Source: Phocaeicola sp. (GTDB lineage: Bacteria > Bacteroidota > Bacteroidia > Bacteroidales > Bacteroidaceae). Taken from it: a stretch of DNA of 7,649 bases. Shown here one piece after another: positions 1 to 5,510 of this stretch. The translations under genes and the position numbers were made by a program. The stretch is taken from NCBI GenBank assembly GCA_020026225.1, contig JAHHQU010000088.1, positions 1 through 7,649 of the forward strand, read 5' to 3'. Numbering within the stretch: the stretch's first letter is position 1; each line of letters starts with the position of its first letter. The notes under the pieces are model-generated. The model was not told the origin of the DNA and ran no database searches. It saw only the letters and a program-made list of their open reading frames with translations.

Positions 1-19
1 TTGTATCTAAAGATTTTTA

Positions 20-57
20 CTCCACCAGTAAAACTGGTGGTTTTCTTGCGCTGAAGC
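20..57 (+). mobile_element. Orphan IS200/IS605-type right-end hairpin
   Basis: A perfect 8-bp stem (CCACCAGT at 22-29, ACTGGTGG at 33-40, loop AAA) is followed by TTTTCTTGCGCTGAAGC. The same layout, a CCACCA/TGGTGG stem, then TTTT, then a GCTCAAGC-like motif, occurs on the minus strand at 4925-4885, next to the tnpA gene of this window. The two copies are related but diverged in the loop and in the spacer by about 2 nt. By this analogy the element body would lie left of base 20, outside the window, and the end would be near 55. The transposase itself is not visible, so a non-autonomous element or a solo end is equally possible. Confidence 0.5.
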
Positions 58-64
58 TAATCAA

Positions 65-94
65 TAAAAAAGTCAGAACGCTTTGGCTTGCGTC
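65..94 (-). terminator. Weak candidate terminator of the membrane-protein gene
   Basis: Read on the minus strand, the inverted repeat GACGC/GCGTT (90-94 and 77-81, one G-U pair, 8-nt loop) is followed within a few bases by a run of T (A-run on the plus strand at 66-71). It lies about 30 nt past the stop codon of the gene that ends at 127. The stem is short, so this is a guess based on position. Confidence 0.3.
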
Positions 95-126
95 AAGAAA
101 GCTGCTTTTTGTTATATAAAAAATCT

Positions 127-1632
127 TTATTCCTTATTCCAAACTCCTTGGTAGTTCCATATTTCTCCATCATCCGTCGAACGGAACAAGATACCATCCG
201 TCTCCCCTGCTTCGGAGGTCACTTTGATTGTCAGAACATTCTCGCTCCGTTCCGGCATTTCCAAGTAATCATAGTCTTGTACGGTAAATCCATATTCCTT
301 AGCAGTCTCCGGCAGCTCAGTGACCTGATCCATCGGGAGTTTGATTTCTCGGAAGGTTGCGCCTCCGTCTTTTGTCAGATATAGCGCAGAACTTGACTGG
401 GATGCTCCCGAAAGGCCTGCAACGCCAAATTTTTCATCATAGAACACCAAGCCCTCTGCAGCGCCGTCCTGTCCCAAAAATGGATTTTGATTGAGACTAT
501 CCCACGATACACCGCCATCTTCCGTTTTCTCCATGGCATACAATCTGCTTCCGGCCGCTGCATCCACAACATTCAGCCGCCATCCATAGGCATCATCCAA
601 AAAGAAGTACATACTGCCATCGTTTTGATCCACTATCCAACTCGGCTCATTTTTCGCCTGATCTGCCTGCTGCTGAGCGTGTTCGTCTTTGATTTGATTC
701 GGAGTGGTATATGAAGGCTCCATAATGTATCGAACCGGAGTAATTTCCTCCAATTCCGGAATATGCAGGGATACTTCAAACCCCACAATATTTCCGCCGA
801 GGTCCAGCTTGGAAATACAATTTGTTCCGGAATCCATTCCATCCCCGTCCACATCTCCCGGCAGATAGTGCAGTCCCTCCTCTACATCAAAGGCTCGACG
901 TCCGGCATAGAGAATTTCATACTGCTGATCCATATCCTTCTTCGGCCAACCGACAGCCGTTTTCTGCCATTCTGCATTCTCCAGAATACGGAGCATCGGA
1001 GCAAGACGCATATCTTCCTCAAAGTTCCCATTTGCGTTTCCGTCCAGCCAGACGGTCATCCGATCACTCTGATCCGCATCGTAATTGACGAGATAGGTTT
1101 TTGTCTCACCTTTTCTATTTTTTCCGTACAAAAAGGTACTGATATTCTGAACCGTTCCTGCGGCATCAAATCTCACCTGAAAATTCTCTGAGATATAAAG
1201 CTCCTCCGGCAAATCCAATTTTTGATCCAAATCCGCCAGAATGCCTTCAACGCCATCTTCAAAGATATTGTTGTGTTTTAATACACACTCTCTCTGACGA
1301 ATGAACTCATCAATCTTCCACGACAATGCCCCATGATACGGAATTGCAGAATAGACGATTTTTCCGCAAAAGGCCACGGTTATTGCTGCAAAAGCCAAAA
1401 CCTCAAGATAATAGATTTTCGATTTTTTAATTTTTCCCGTTGTACGCTGCTTACACTTCTGTCTTGCAATCAGCCACAAAATCAATGTGACTCCGCAAAG
1501 CACCGTCCAAAAGGCCAATGCGGGCAGATGGCTTCTCACTCCACCGTACTCACACAAATGCCACAGCTGATACAAAATCGGAATGTAGCAGAGCAGACTT
1601 AATTTTCCGCAAACCTGATAAAGATACTTCAT
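127..1632 (-). CDS. Membrane-anchored protein with EF-hand-like loops and Asp-box (BNR-type) repeats
   Basis: The product is a 501-residue protein that I do not recognise as a named gene. Three hydrophobic segments lie near residues 10-26, 36-56 and 73-97, separated by a basic stretch (KCKQRTTGKIKKSK), so the remaining ~400 residues are probably outside the cell. That part contains two calcium-loop-like motifs, DGNANGNFEED (about 197-207) and GDVDGDGMDSG (about 259-269). Toward the C-terminus are three Asp-box motifs, TEDGGVSW (~370), TKDGGATF (~420) and STDDGEIW (~485). Asp boxes are typical of beta-propeller proteins such as sialidases and BNR-repeat proteins, but three copies and the absence of a recognisable active site do not support calling it an enzyme. 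An upstream in-frame ATG at 1653 lacks a ribosome binding site. The ATG at 1632 is preceded by GAGGTG at 11 nt and is preferred. A decayed MerR-type regulator lies just upstream in the same orientation, 27 nt away, so the two may once have formed an operon. The reading frame is intact. Confidence 0.8.
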   Translation of the reverse strand: MKYLYQVCGKLSLLCYIPILYQLWHLCEYGGVRSHLPALAFWTVLCGVTLILWLIARQKCKQRTTGKIKKSKIYYLEVLAFAAITVAFCGKIVYSAIPYHGALSWKIDEFIRQRECVLKHNNIFEDGVEGILADLDQKLDLPEELYISENFQVRFDAAGTVQNISTFLYGKNRKGETKTYLVNYDADQSDRMTVWLDGNANGNFEEDMRLAPMLRILENAEWQKTAVGWPKKDMDQQYEILYAGRRAFDVEEGLHYLPGDVDGDGMDSGTNCISKLDLGGNIVGFEVSLHIPELEEITPVRYIMEPSYTTPNQIKDEHAQQQADQAKNEPSWIVDQNDGSMYFFLDDAYGWRLNVVDAAAGSRLYAMEKTEDGGVSWDSLNQNPFLGQDGAAEGLVFYDEKFGVAGLSGASQSSSALYLTKDGGATFREIKLPMDQVTELPETAKEYGFTVQDYDYLEMPERSENVLTIKVTSEAGETDGILFRSTDDGEIWNYQGVWNKE

Positions 1633-1659
1633 CGTTTCATTTTCACCTCGCATTTATGC

Positions 1660-1890
1660 TTACACTTCTATTGTATACTCTTGGATTTCTCCAATGGACA
1701 AACCGATTCTTCAAAGAATCAAAATCGCTTTCAGAGATACAAACTGCATTCCGGAATCATAGTGGTATCTGTTTTTTGCGATGAACAAAGGTTTGAACAG
1801 GCCAATGTCATTATAGTAATGCAGCGTTCGCTTGTTAACTCCCGGAAGCTTTGCAAATTCACCGGAAGAGAACTATTTTTAAAATTTCAT
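1660..1890 (-). pseudogene. MerR-family transcriptional regulator, N-terminal relic with several stops
   Basis: From ATG 1890, preceded by a good AGAGGGG ribosome binding site, one frame reads through a MerR-type DNA-binding domain: GEFAKLPGVNKRTLHYYNDI, then GLF and an RYHYDS segment. This corresponds to the helix-turn-helix and wing of that family, where GEFAKLxGVxxRTLHYYDxIGL is characteristic. Later residues AILIL and RIGLSIGEIQEYT also fit the family. The frame is broken by TAA and TAG at codons 4 and 6 and by TGA between AILIL and RIGLS, and it stops at 1660 after only 76 codons, so the dimerisation helix and any effector domain are missing. Known members distort an operator with an over-long spacer to activate a promoter, and such a promoter is present just upstream. 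This copy cannot make a working regulator unless the stops are sequencing errors. Confidence 0.75.
1672..1701 (-). promoter_or_regulatory. Possible promoter of the membrane-protein gene
   Basis: On the minus strand TTGTCC (1701-1696) and TATACA (1677-1672) are separated by 18 nt, about 40 nt before the chosen start at 1632. The site lies inside the relic of the regulator gene. The match is moderate and it could be chance. Confidence 0.3.
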
Positions 1891-1901
1891 TGCATCCCCT
1901 C

Positions 1902-1932
1902 TTGACTGTACCGTAACTGCACGTAATATAAT
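1902..1932 (+). promoter_or_regulatory. MerR-type promoter/operator with 19-bp spacer, divergent from the merR relic
   Basis: TTGACT (1902-1907) and TATAAT (1927-1932) are separated by exactly 19 bp, longer than the usual 17 and a hallmark of promoters controlled by MerR-family activators. The spacer holds an imperfect dyad, GTACCGTAACTGCAC (1908-1922 region, 5 of 7 arms paired), where such a regulator would bind. It reads away from the regulator relic. No gene follows on the plus strand before the terminator at 2031, so the controlled gene appears to be lost. Confidence 0.55.
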
Positions 1933-1956
1933 ACGCCGCAGCAAGGCAAAAATCAA
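1928..1956 (-). promoter_or_regulatory. Promoter of the merR relic
   Basis: On the minus strand TTGATT (1956-1951) and TATTAT (1933-1928) are 17 bp apart and lie about 40 nt upstream of the relic's start codon. The -10 box overlaps that of the divergent 19-bp-spacer promoter, the usual face-to-face arrangement in MerR-type loci. Confidence 0.45.
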
Positions 1957-2030
1957 ATATGCGATTGATTTCAGCTGAAATATACGGTTCAATACGATCT
2001 GTTTTGGGAACAGAATCCTTTAAAAGCAAA

Positions 2031-2071
2031 AAAAGATCAAAACCCTCCTTATAGAAAGGTTTTGATCTTTT
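2031..2071 (-). terminator. Strong rho-independent terminator of the solute-binding protein gene
   Basis: A perfect 14-bp inverted repeat, AAAAGATCAAAACC (2031-2044) and GGTTTTGATCTTTT (2058-2071), has a 13-nt loop. It is followed on the minus strand by further T residues (A-run at 2028-2034). It lies 50 nt past the stop codon at 2122. Since both arms end in A/T runs it could work in both directions and also stop plus-strand transcription from the promoter at 1902-1932. Confidence 0.8.
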
Positions 2072-2121
2072 AAATGCCGTGATTACACTATTTTATGTCT
2101 GTTCTATGTGCTTTTTTCTAA

Positions 2122-3591
2122 TTATTTGGCCGCCATAAATGCATCAACCTGGCTTTGGATTTCAGCAGTGACCTTTTCCAGACCTGCTTTTTCCAGCTTA
2201 TCCATCATTTCAGGAAGCACCGTTTTGTAGTCCTGAAGGCCATAGTACAGAATATCCTTATATTCTCCCCACACAGCCTCACACTGTGCCAACTCTGTTT
2301 CGATCGGTGTGCGATCAGGAACAAAACCAAACAGTGCGTCCAACTGCGCTTCTGCATTGCCTTCCATCGTTTTTTCCCACACATCCTCAGGATCATCCTC
2401 CATCAAGTATGCATTGAACTGATTACCCAGCATCCAAGCGGGAGCAGACCAGCCGTTTTCGATCTTTTTGACGCGGCCATTGACCAGCTCATAATCCTGT
2501 CCTTCCAAACCAAAGAACAGCATATTGGAAATTTCTTTGTTGCCAAATACATAATCGAACATCTGAATCGCTTTTTCCGGATTCTTGGAATTCACATTCA
2601 CGCCTGTCAAGGTAGACTGAACTGCATTGGTGTTGATTACCTTTTGGCCGCAGGGGAAAGTAACCCAATCATGACCGGTAAGAGCTTTCAGTGCTACCTC
2701 CAAGCCCGGCTTTTGGCGCTCATATCGGCTCATAAACATTCCTTCACGCATCATAGCGCTGTCATCCTGCATGGTTGCCACGTCAACAGGCACATAACCC
2801 TCGTCTTTCCAGGTCTTTGCCGCTTTTAAAGCATCCTCGGAATTTTCGAACAGCATGGTATTGGAGATTTTTCCAGTCTGTTCATCATACGCCAGAAACG
2901 GCAGGCTCATAACCGTTGCAATAGGTTTGTCCCGGAAGGTCATTGCCAAATCAAACTTACCAATACCATTGGAGTATTTACCGGGATATTTTTCATGGAA
3001 TGTAGCAAAAGCAGCCGTCAAATTATCCCAATTTTTGATTGCGTTTACATCGATCTCACATTCATCCACTGCGGATTTCAGCATTGCATAGCCCGACTGG
3101 TCATACATTACCTGATAGTTCAGCAATGCATAAATTCCACCGTTTACTCGAATGCCATCCCACAAATTTTCAGGAATAGTCGCCATGATATTGGGAGCGT
3201 TTTTGTTCAGCATCTCATCTGTCAGTTCGAGCAAAGCACCTTTTCCGGCTGCATTGACATAGTTGTTTGCCCATGCAGAGGTAAAGCACAGATCCCATTC
3301 ATCGCCGCCAGCCATAGCCATCTGCATCTTGGTATTAAAGTCGCCGGGTTCGATAAAGCGCAGATCCAAAGTCATATTTATATCCTGAGCCATTTTTTTA
3401 TTGATTGCTGCCATTACGCTTTCGTAATTTTTAGGTTCTGAACCACGCACCATCCAAATGATCTTTGTGTTTTCCGCTTCTCCCACTGTAGAATCCGGCC
3501 CTTCCTCTTTTGACGTGGGCTCCGCTCCACAGCTGGCAAAGGCTGTCAGGCACATCGTTGCAGCCAACAGTGTTGATAACATTTTTTTCAT
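2122..3591 (-). CDS. Extracellular solute-binding lipoprotein of a carbohydrate ABC importer (DUF3502 type)
   Basis: The product is a 489-residue lipoprotein. The start at 3591 is set by GGAGGATACT directly before ATG; an in-frame start further upstream has no such site. The N-terminus MKKMLSTLLAATMCLTAFAS followed by Cys21 is a lipoprotein signal peptide with lipobox FASC, so the mature protein should be anchored outside the membrane. GGDEWDLCFTSAWANNY (about 95-111) and the alpha/beta composition fit the large solute-binding proteins of carbohydrate importers (family 1). The last ~130 residues, with ALFGFVPDRTPIETELAQ and a TAEIQSQVDAFMA end, fit the DUF3502 domain found in LipO/YtcQ-like proteins, whose members usually serve complex oligosaccharides. 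Permease and ATPase genes, normally adjacent, are absent from the window, so partner and sugar are unknown. The frame is intact and followed by a strong terminator. Confidence 0.88.
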   Translation of the reverse strand: MKKMLSTLLAATMCLTAFASCGAEPTSKEEGPDSTVGEAENTKIIWMVRGSEPKNYESVMAAINKKMAQDINMTLDLRFIEPGDFNTKMQMAMAGGDEWDLCFTSAWANNYVNAAGKGALLELTDEMLNKNAPNIMATIPENLWDGIRVNGGIYALLNYQVMYDQSGYAMLKSAVDECEIDVNAIKNWDNLTAAFATFHEKYPGKYSNGIGKFDLAMTFRDKPIATVMSLPFLAYDEQTGKISNTMLFENSEDALKAAKTWKDEGYVPVDVATMQDDSAMMREGMFMSRYERQKPGLEVALKALTGHDWVTFPCGQKVINTNAVQSTLTGVNVNSKNPEKAIQMFDYVFGNKEISNMLFFGLEGQDYELVNGRVKKIENGWSAPAWMLGNQFNAYLMEDDPEDVWEKTMEGNAEAQLDALFGFVPDRTPIETELAQCEAVWGEYKDILYYGLQDYKTVLPEMMDKLEKAGLEKVTAEIQSQVDAFMAAK

Positions 3592-3859
3592 AGTATCCTC
3601 CTCAAAATATGGTTTATTTTTCCGCATACTGAGTGCGGTTTGATACATTAAAAATGTTTCCAAAAGCCTTGTTTGTTCAGTTCCTGCACCGGATATGCTT
3701 TGGTGGAACTTCTTGTACTTTTTTGCTGTTGTTTTTAGCTTAACTCAAAAGCTGGCTTGCTCACAAGTGCATATATTCTATTTTGGTTCAAAGGTTACGT
3801 TTAAATATTGCAATTTTGTTTAAAATTCAAATATTCTATTTAAAACTTTTATATAAATC
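3592..3859 (-). promoter_or_regulatory. AT-rich leader of the solute-binding protein gene
   Basis: This 268-nt stretch has no gene. A plausible minus-strand promoter is TTGAAT, 17 nt, TATTTA, in the 3800-3830 area. The 10-mer AATAGAATAT occurs twice on the minus strand (3840-3831 and 3782-3773), 58 bp apart. Nearer the gene are an imperfect inverted repeat with AGTTCC/GGAACT arms (about 3678-3710) and a small GC-rich hairpin CCGCA/TGCGG (3622-3638), about 30 nt before the ribosome binding site. These may be regulatory, but none matches an operator I know. Confidence 0.3.
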
Positions 3860-4018
3860 TTATTGATTCCAGCAGTCAAACTCATCGCTGTCTGCAAGAA
3901 TCCGCTCTAATTCAGCCATTTTGCAGCTACGCATTTTTCTTGTGTCTCCGTCCGTCAGATAAGTATACAAATCGTTATGGGTATAGCTGCTTTGCAGATA
4001 ACCTGCACTGCCAACCCA
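3860..4018 (-). pseudogene. Coding-like tail of unknown origin, in frame with the permease relic
   Basis: Immediately after the TGA stop of the FtsX-type relic (4021-4019) the same frame stays open for 52 codons to a TAA at 3862-3860. The residues (for example DLYTYLTDGDTRKM and CKMAELERILADSDEFDCW) have a protein-like composition with a predicted amphipathic C-terminal helix. I do not recognise a family. An FtsX domain normally ends about where the TGA stands, so this is more likely the C-terminus of another gene joined by deletion than a read-through extension. An ATG inside (MRSCKMAEL) has no clear ribosome binding site. Confidence 0.3.
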
Positions 4019-4584
4019 TCATCCTTGTATTGCTTCAACCGCAGATTGTTTCTTCCACGAAGGAAGGAACAACATTGGTATAATGCACCCCAATACGAGC
4101 ATAACAGTGACAAAAAGGCCGAATGCAGCCGTTGGGAACACAAAACCTGTGGACATACCAGCATTTTTTAGAAAAATGCTGATAACATATCCACCCGGTA
4201 TGCAAATCATGCAGGTTAAAACAATTGCCAGTGATGTTGTAAAAAGTCCCTCTAACAAACATGTCTGTTCTAGTTGTTTATTCGTCATACCAATGGATCT
4301 CAGAATCCCCATTTCTCTTTTTTGAGCCAAAAGATTTGTAATTGTAAAATCGATCTGATTGGTAACAGCAAAAATGAACAGGACTGCTGCAATCGCATAG
4401 GCCAGCCCAAAGCCTGTACGGTTCTCTGTTTGATGTTCGATGATGGCATCCTCAATCGTTTGTAAAGAAACATCCTCGTTTCCAGTAATCAGTACTTTCA
4501 ATTTCTGCTCAACGTTTTGGTAACATTCGGGTTCTTCCTGTATTTCTATCGCGTAAGTGCGGTCATATCCTGCAAGCTCCCTCA

Positions 4585-4716
4585 TTAATTTTTCGGGCAT
4601 CCTAAAAACATAGCCGCCCATACCATCACCACTGCTTTCTCTGGATGTTTTCTGTGAGAATAGTGTTGTCCCCTCTTGTGTCCTGCTGGTTCTGTGATAT
4701 AATCTTGGCAGTCCAT
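4585..4716 (-). other. Short reading frame with a strong ribosome binding site at the edge of the permease relic
   Basis: An ATG at 4716 is preceded by AAGGGAGGG at 8 nt, the best start signal in the area, but it opens a frame of only 43 codons (MDCQDYITEP... to TAA at 4587-4585), out of frame with the permease domain. It may be the true start of a gene now separated from its body by a frameshift, or a chance start. The start region is one arm of the inverted repeat described for 4709-4792. Confidence 0.2.
4676..4703 (+). promoter_or_regulatory. Candidate promoter of a small RNA
   Basis: TTGTGT (4676-4681), 16 nt, then a perfect TATAAT (4698-4703) on the plus strand, antisense to the permease relic. 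A start about 6-8 nt downstream would fall just before the inverted repeat at 4712. Confidence 0.4.
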
Positions 4717-4792
4717 AGTGATTGCCCTCCCTTGGCAAATGTTGTGCAGGAACTTCATTCTACCATGCCGGGAAAATCACTATGGATTTTTT
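4709..4792 (+). ncRNA. Candidate small structured RNA ending in a terminator-like T-run
   Basis: A perfect 12-bp inverted repeat (TCCATAGTGATT at 4712-4723, AATCACTATGGA at 4775-4786) encloses an inner stem (CCC, bulge TT, GGCA paired with TGCC GGG) and an apical region of about 28 nt. The outer stem is followed at once by TTTTTT (4787-4792). With the TATAAT box ending at 4703, the arrangement would give an RNA of about 85 nt. I compared it by eye with SRP RNA, T-box and common riboswitch motifs and found no match. Read the other way, the same repeat would mask the GGGAGGG ribosome binding site and ATG at 4716, so a regulatory leader on the minus strand is the main alternative. Confidence 0.35.
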
Positions 4793-4884
4793 AGATGTCC
4801 AACTTGATTATGCAATGAACCTCAGCTTTATGTTCTTTCCATGCTGGCAAATTTTTTATGGAGCATCTTCAGATTATTTGTATA
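4793..4884. other. AT-rich spacer without visible features
   Basis: Between the T-run and the IS right end I see no reading frame, promoter or repeat that can be supported. Confidence 0.4.
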
Positions 4885-4900
4885 GCTTGAGCGAAAATCA

Positions 4901-4925
4901 AAACCACCATTTGAACTGGTGGTTT
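4901..4925 (-). repeat. Right-end hairpin of the IS200-type element
   Basis: Perfect 9-bp inverted repeat AAACCACCA/TGGTGGTTT with a 7-nt loop. In this family such a hairpin is the site the transposase recognises on single-stranded DNA. Its diverged relative is at 22-40 on the plus strand. Confidence 0.65.
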
Positions 4926-4931
4926 GCACAA

Positions 4932-4969
4932 GCCCTAGAAGGGCATATTACCAGCATCCCCTTAAGGGG
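4932..4969. repeat. Two short palindromes inside the IS 3' region
   Basis: GCCCT/AGGGC with a 3-nt loop (4932-4944) and the self-complementary CCCCTTAAGGGG (4958-4969) stand 13 nt apart between the right-end hairpin and the tnpA stop codon. Their role is unknown. Confidence 0.5.
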
Positions 4970-5002
4970 CACTGAAAAAGTTCACCAACCGCATTAACTT
5001 CG

Positions 5003-5030
5003 CAGGCCGCCGCTAAAGCGGCCTGTTTTT
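5003..5030 (+). terminator. Hairpin with T-run at the tnpA 3' end, oriented against tnpA
   Basis: CAGGCCGC (5003-5010) pairs with GCGGCCTG (5018-5025), an 8-bp GC-rich stem with a 7-nt loop, followed on the plus strand by TTTTT (5026-5030) that overlaps the tnpA stop codon. As placed it would stop transcripts entering the element from the left, antisense to tnpA. No T-run follows on the minus strand, so it is a poor terminator for tnpA itself. Confidence 0.5.
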
Positions 5031-5499
5031 ATGTCTTGGTATTCTTACTACCCGTAAAAGGATCTATGTACTCTTTGAACGACAGCTGATCTGCCATGAT
5101 ATCTTCTTGGAGCTGATTTTGTATGTATGCTGCTATTGTCTTCTTATTTTGACCTGCTGTATCAACGTAATATCCTCTACCCCAAAAGTGCCGGTTTCCA
5201 TATCGATATTTTAAGTTCGCGTGCCGATCAAAAATCATCAGGGCACTTTTCCCTTTCAAATACCCCGTGAATTGTCCTACACTTAGATTTGGCCGAATGC
5301 TTACAAGCGTATGAATATGATCTGGGTATACTTCTGCCTCTATGAGTTCTACGCCTTTTTGCCCGCAGAGCTTTCTCAATATTTTTCCTATGTCTGCTTT
5401 GATTTGACCATATATCTCTTTTCGCCTGTATTTTGGTGCAAAAACTATGTGGTACTGGCATCTCCATTTTGACTGTGCTAAACTATTTATGTCAGTCAT
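5029..5499 (-). CDS. tnpA: IS200/IS605-family HUH/Y1 transposase TnpA
   Basis: The product is a 156-residue single-strand transposase. It nicks and rejoins DNA at hairpin-marked ends through a covalent tyrosine link. KWRCQYHIVFAPKYRRKEIY (residues 11-30) is the typical N-terminal beta strand region. PDHIHTLVSI holds the HUH metal-binding pair His61 and His63. Tyr125 in AAYIQNQ is the expected catalytic tyrosine, and KGKSALMIF and NRHFWGRGYYVDTAG match conserved blocks. Length is as expected (about 150). The ATG at 5499 is chosen because AGAAGGA lies 7 nt before it; a start further upstream would add residues that belong to the neighbouring relic. The gene appears intact. No TnpB nuclease gene accompanies it. 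Because the left end seems lost, it may still be translated but act only on other copies. Confidence 0.92.
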   Translation of the reverse strand: MTDINSLAQSKWRCQYHIVFAPKYRRKEIYGQIKADIGKILRKLCGQKGVELIEAEVYPDHIHTLVSIRPNLSVGQFTGYLKGKSALMIFDRHANLKYRYGNRHFWGRGYYVDTAGQNKKTIAAYIQNQLQEDIMADQLSFKEYIDPFTGSKNTKT

Positions 5500-5510
5500 T
5501 GACAAATCCT

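Larger units (their letters stand above)
4019..4738 (-). pseudogene. FtsX/MacB-type ABC transporter permease, C-terminal fragment
   Basis: This open frame of about 239 residues holds the C-terminal FtsX domain of a lipoprotein-export or peptide-resistance type ABC permease. The part recognisable as this family starts near GGYVFRMPEKLM (residue 41). It includes a periplasmic stretch, a membrane segment near 111-130, the cytoplasmic sequence AQKREMGILRSIGMTNKQL, which is a hallmark of the FtsX domain, and two further membrane segments near 166-190 and 200-226. It ends in SWKKQSAVEAIQG, the usual end of this domain. Full-length members have a fourth N-terminal membrane helix and often a second FtsX domain, all missing here. 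The first ~40 residues look unlike the family, and there is no credible start in this frame. No ATPase partner gene is present, so it is read as a truncated relic. Confidence 0.75.
4885..5510 (-). mobile_element. IS200-type insertion sequence, right end present, left end not found
   Basis: The element carries a single tnpA gene and no tnpB, as in the IS200 group. On the minus strand, downstream of tnpA, come several palindromes and then a perfect 9-bp hairpin (AAACCACCA at 4901-4909, TGGTGGTTT at 4917-4925, loop of 7) followed by TTTTGATTTTCGCTCAAGC, which fits a right end cut near 4885. Members normally also have a subterminal hairpin some tens of bases upstream of tnpA. Here the adjoining sequence up to about 5510 instead reads as part of the neighbouring surface-protein relic, so the left end seems deleted and the copy is probably immobile. 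The boundary at 5510 is approximate. Confidence 0.65.

Noticed and set aside
2155..3441. Several long plus-strand open frames antisense to the solute-binding protein gene.
   Set aside because: They lack ribosome binding sites and family motifs and mirror the codon pattern of the real minus-strand gene.
3592..3663. A longer N-terminus for the solute-binding lipoprotein (start at 3663).
   Set aside because: The extra 24 residues would bury the signal peptide, and the GGAGG site sits directly before the ATG at 3591.
4159..4181. Perfect 10-bp inverted repeat (CAGCATTTTT/AAAAATGCTG, 3-nt loop) inside the permease relic.
   Set aside because: It lies in the middle of well-matched FtsX coding sequence and encodes ordinary residues; no T-run or start site follows in a useful position. 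It may be chance.
4709..4792. Identity of the hairpin as bacterial SRP RNA or a known riboswitch.
   Set aside because: The conserved GGAAG/GCAGC core of SRP RNA and the motifs of T-box, c-di-GMP or TPP elements are not present by eye.
4885..5510. A TnpB/IscB-type nuclease with guide RNA next to tnpA.
   Set aside because: No frame with RuvC or zinc-finger motifs exists in the window; the element is of the tnpA-only IS200 group.
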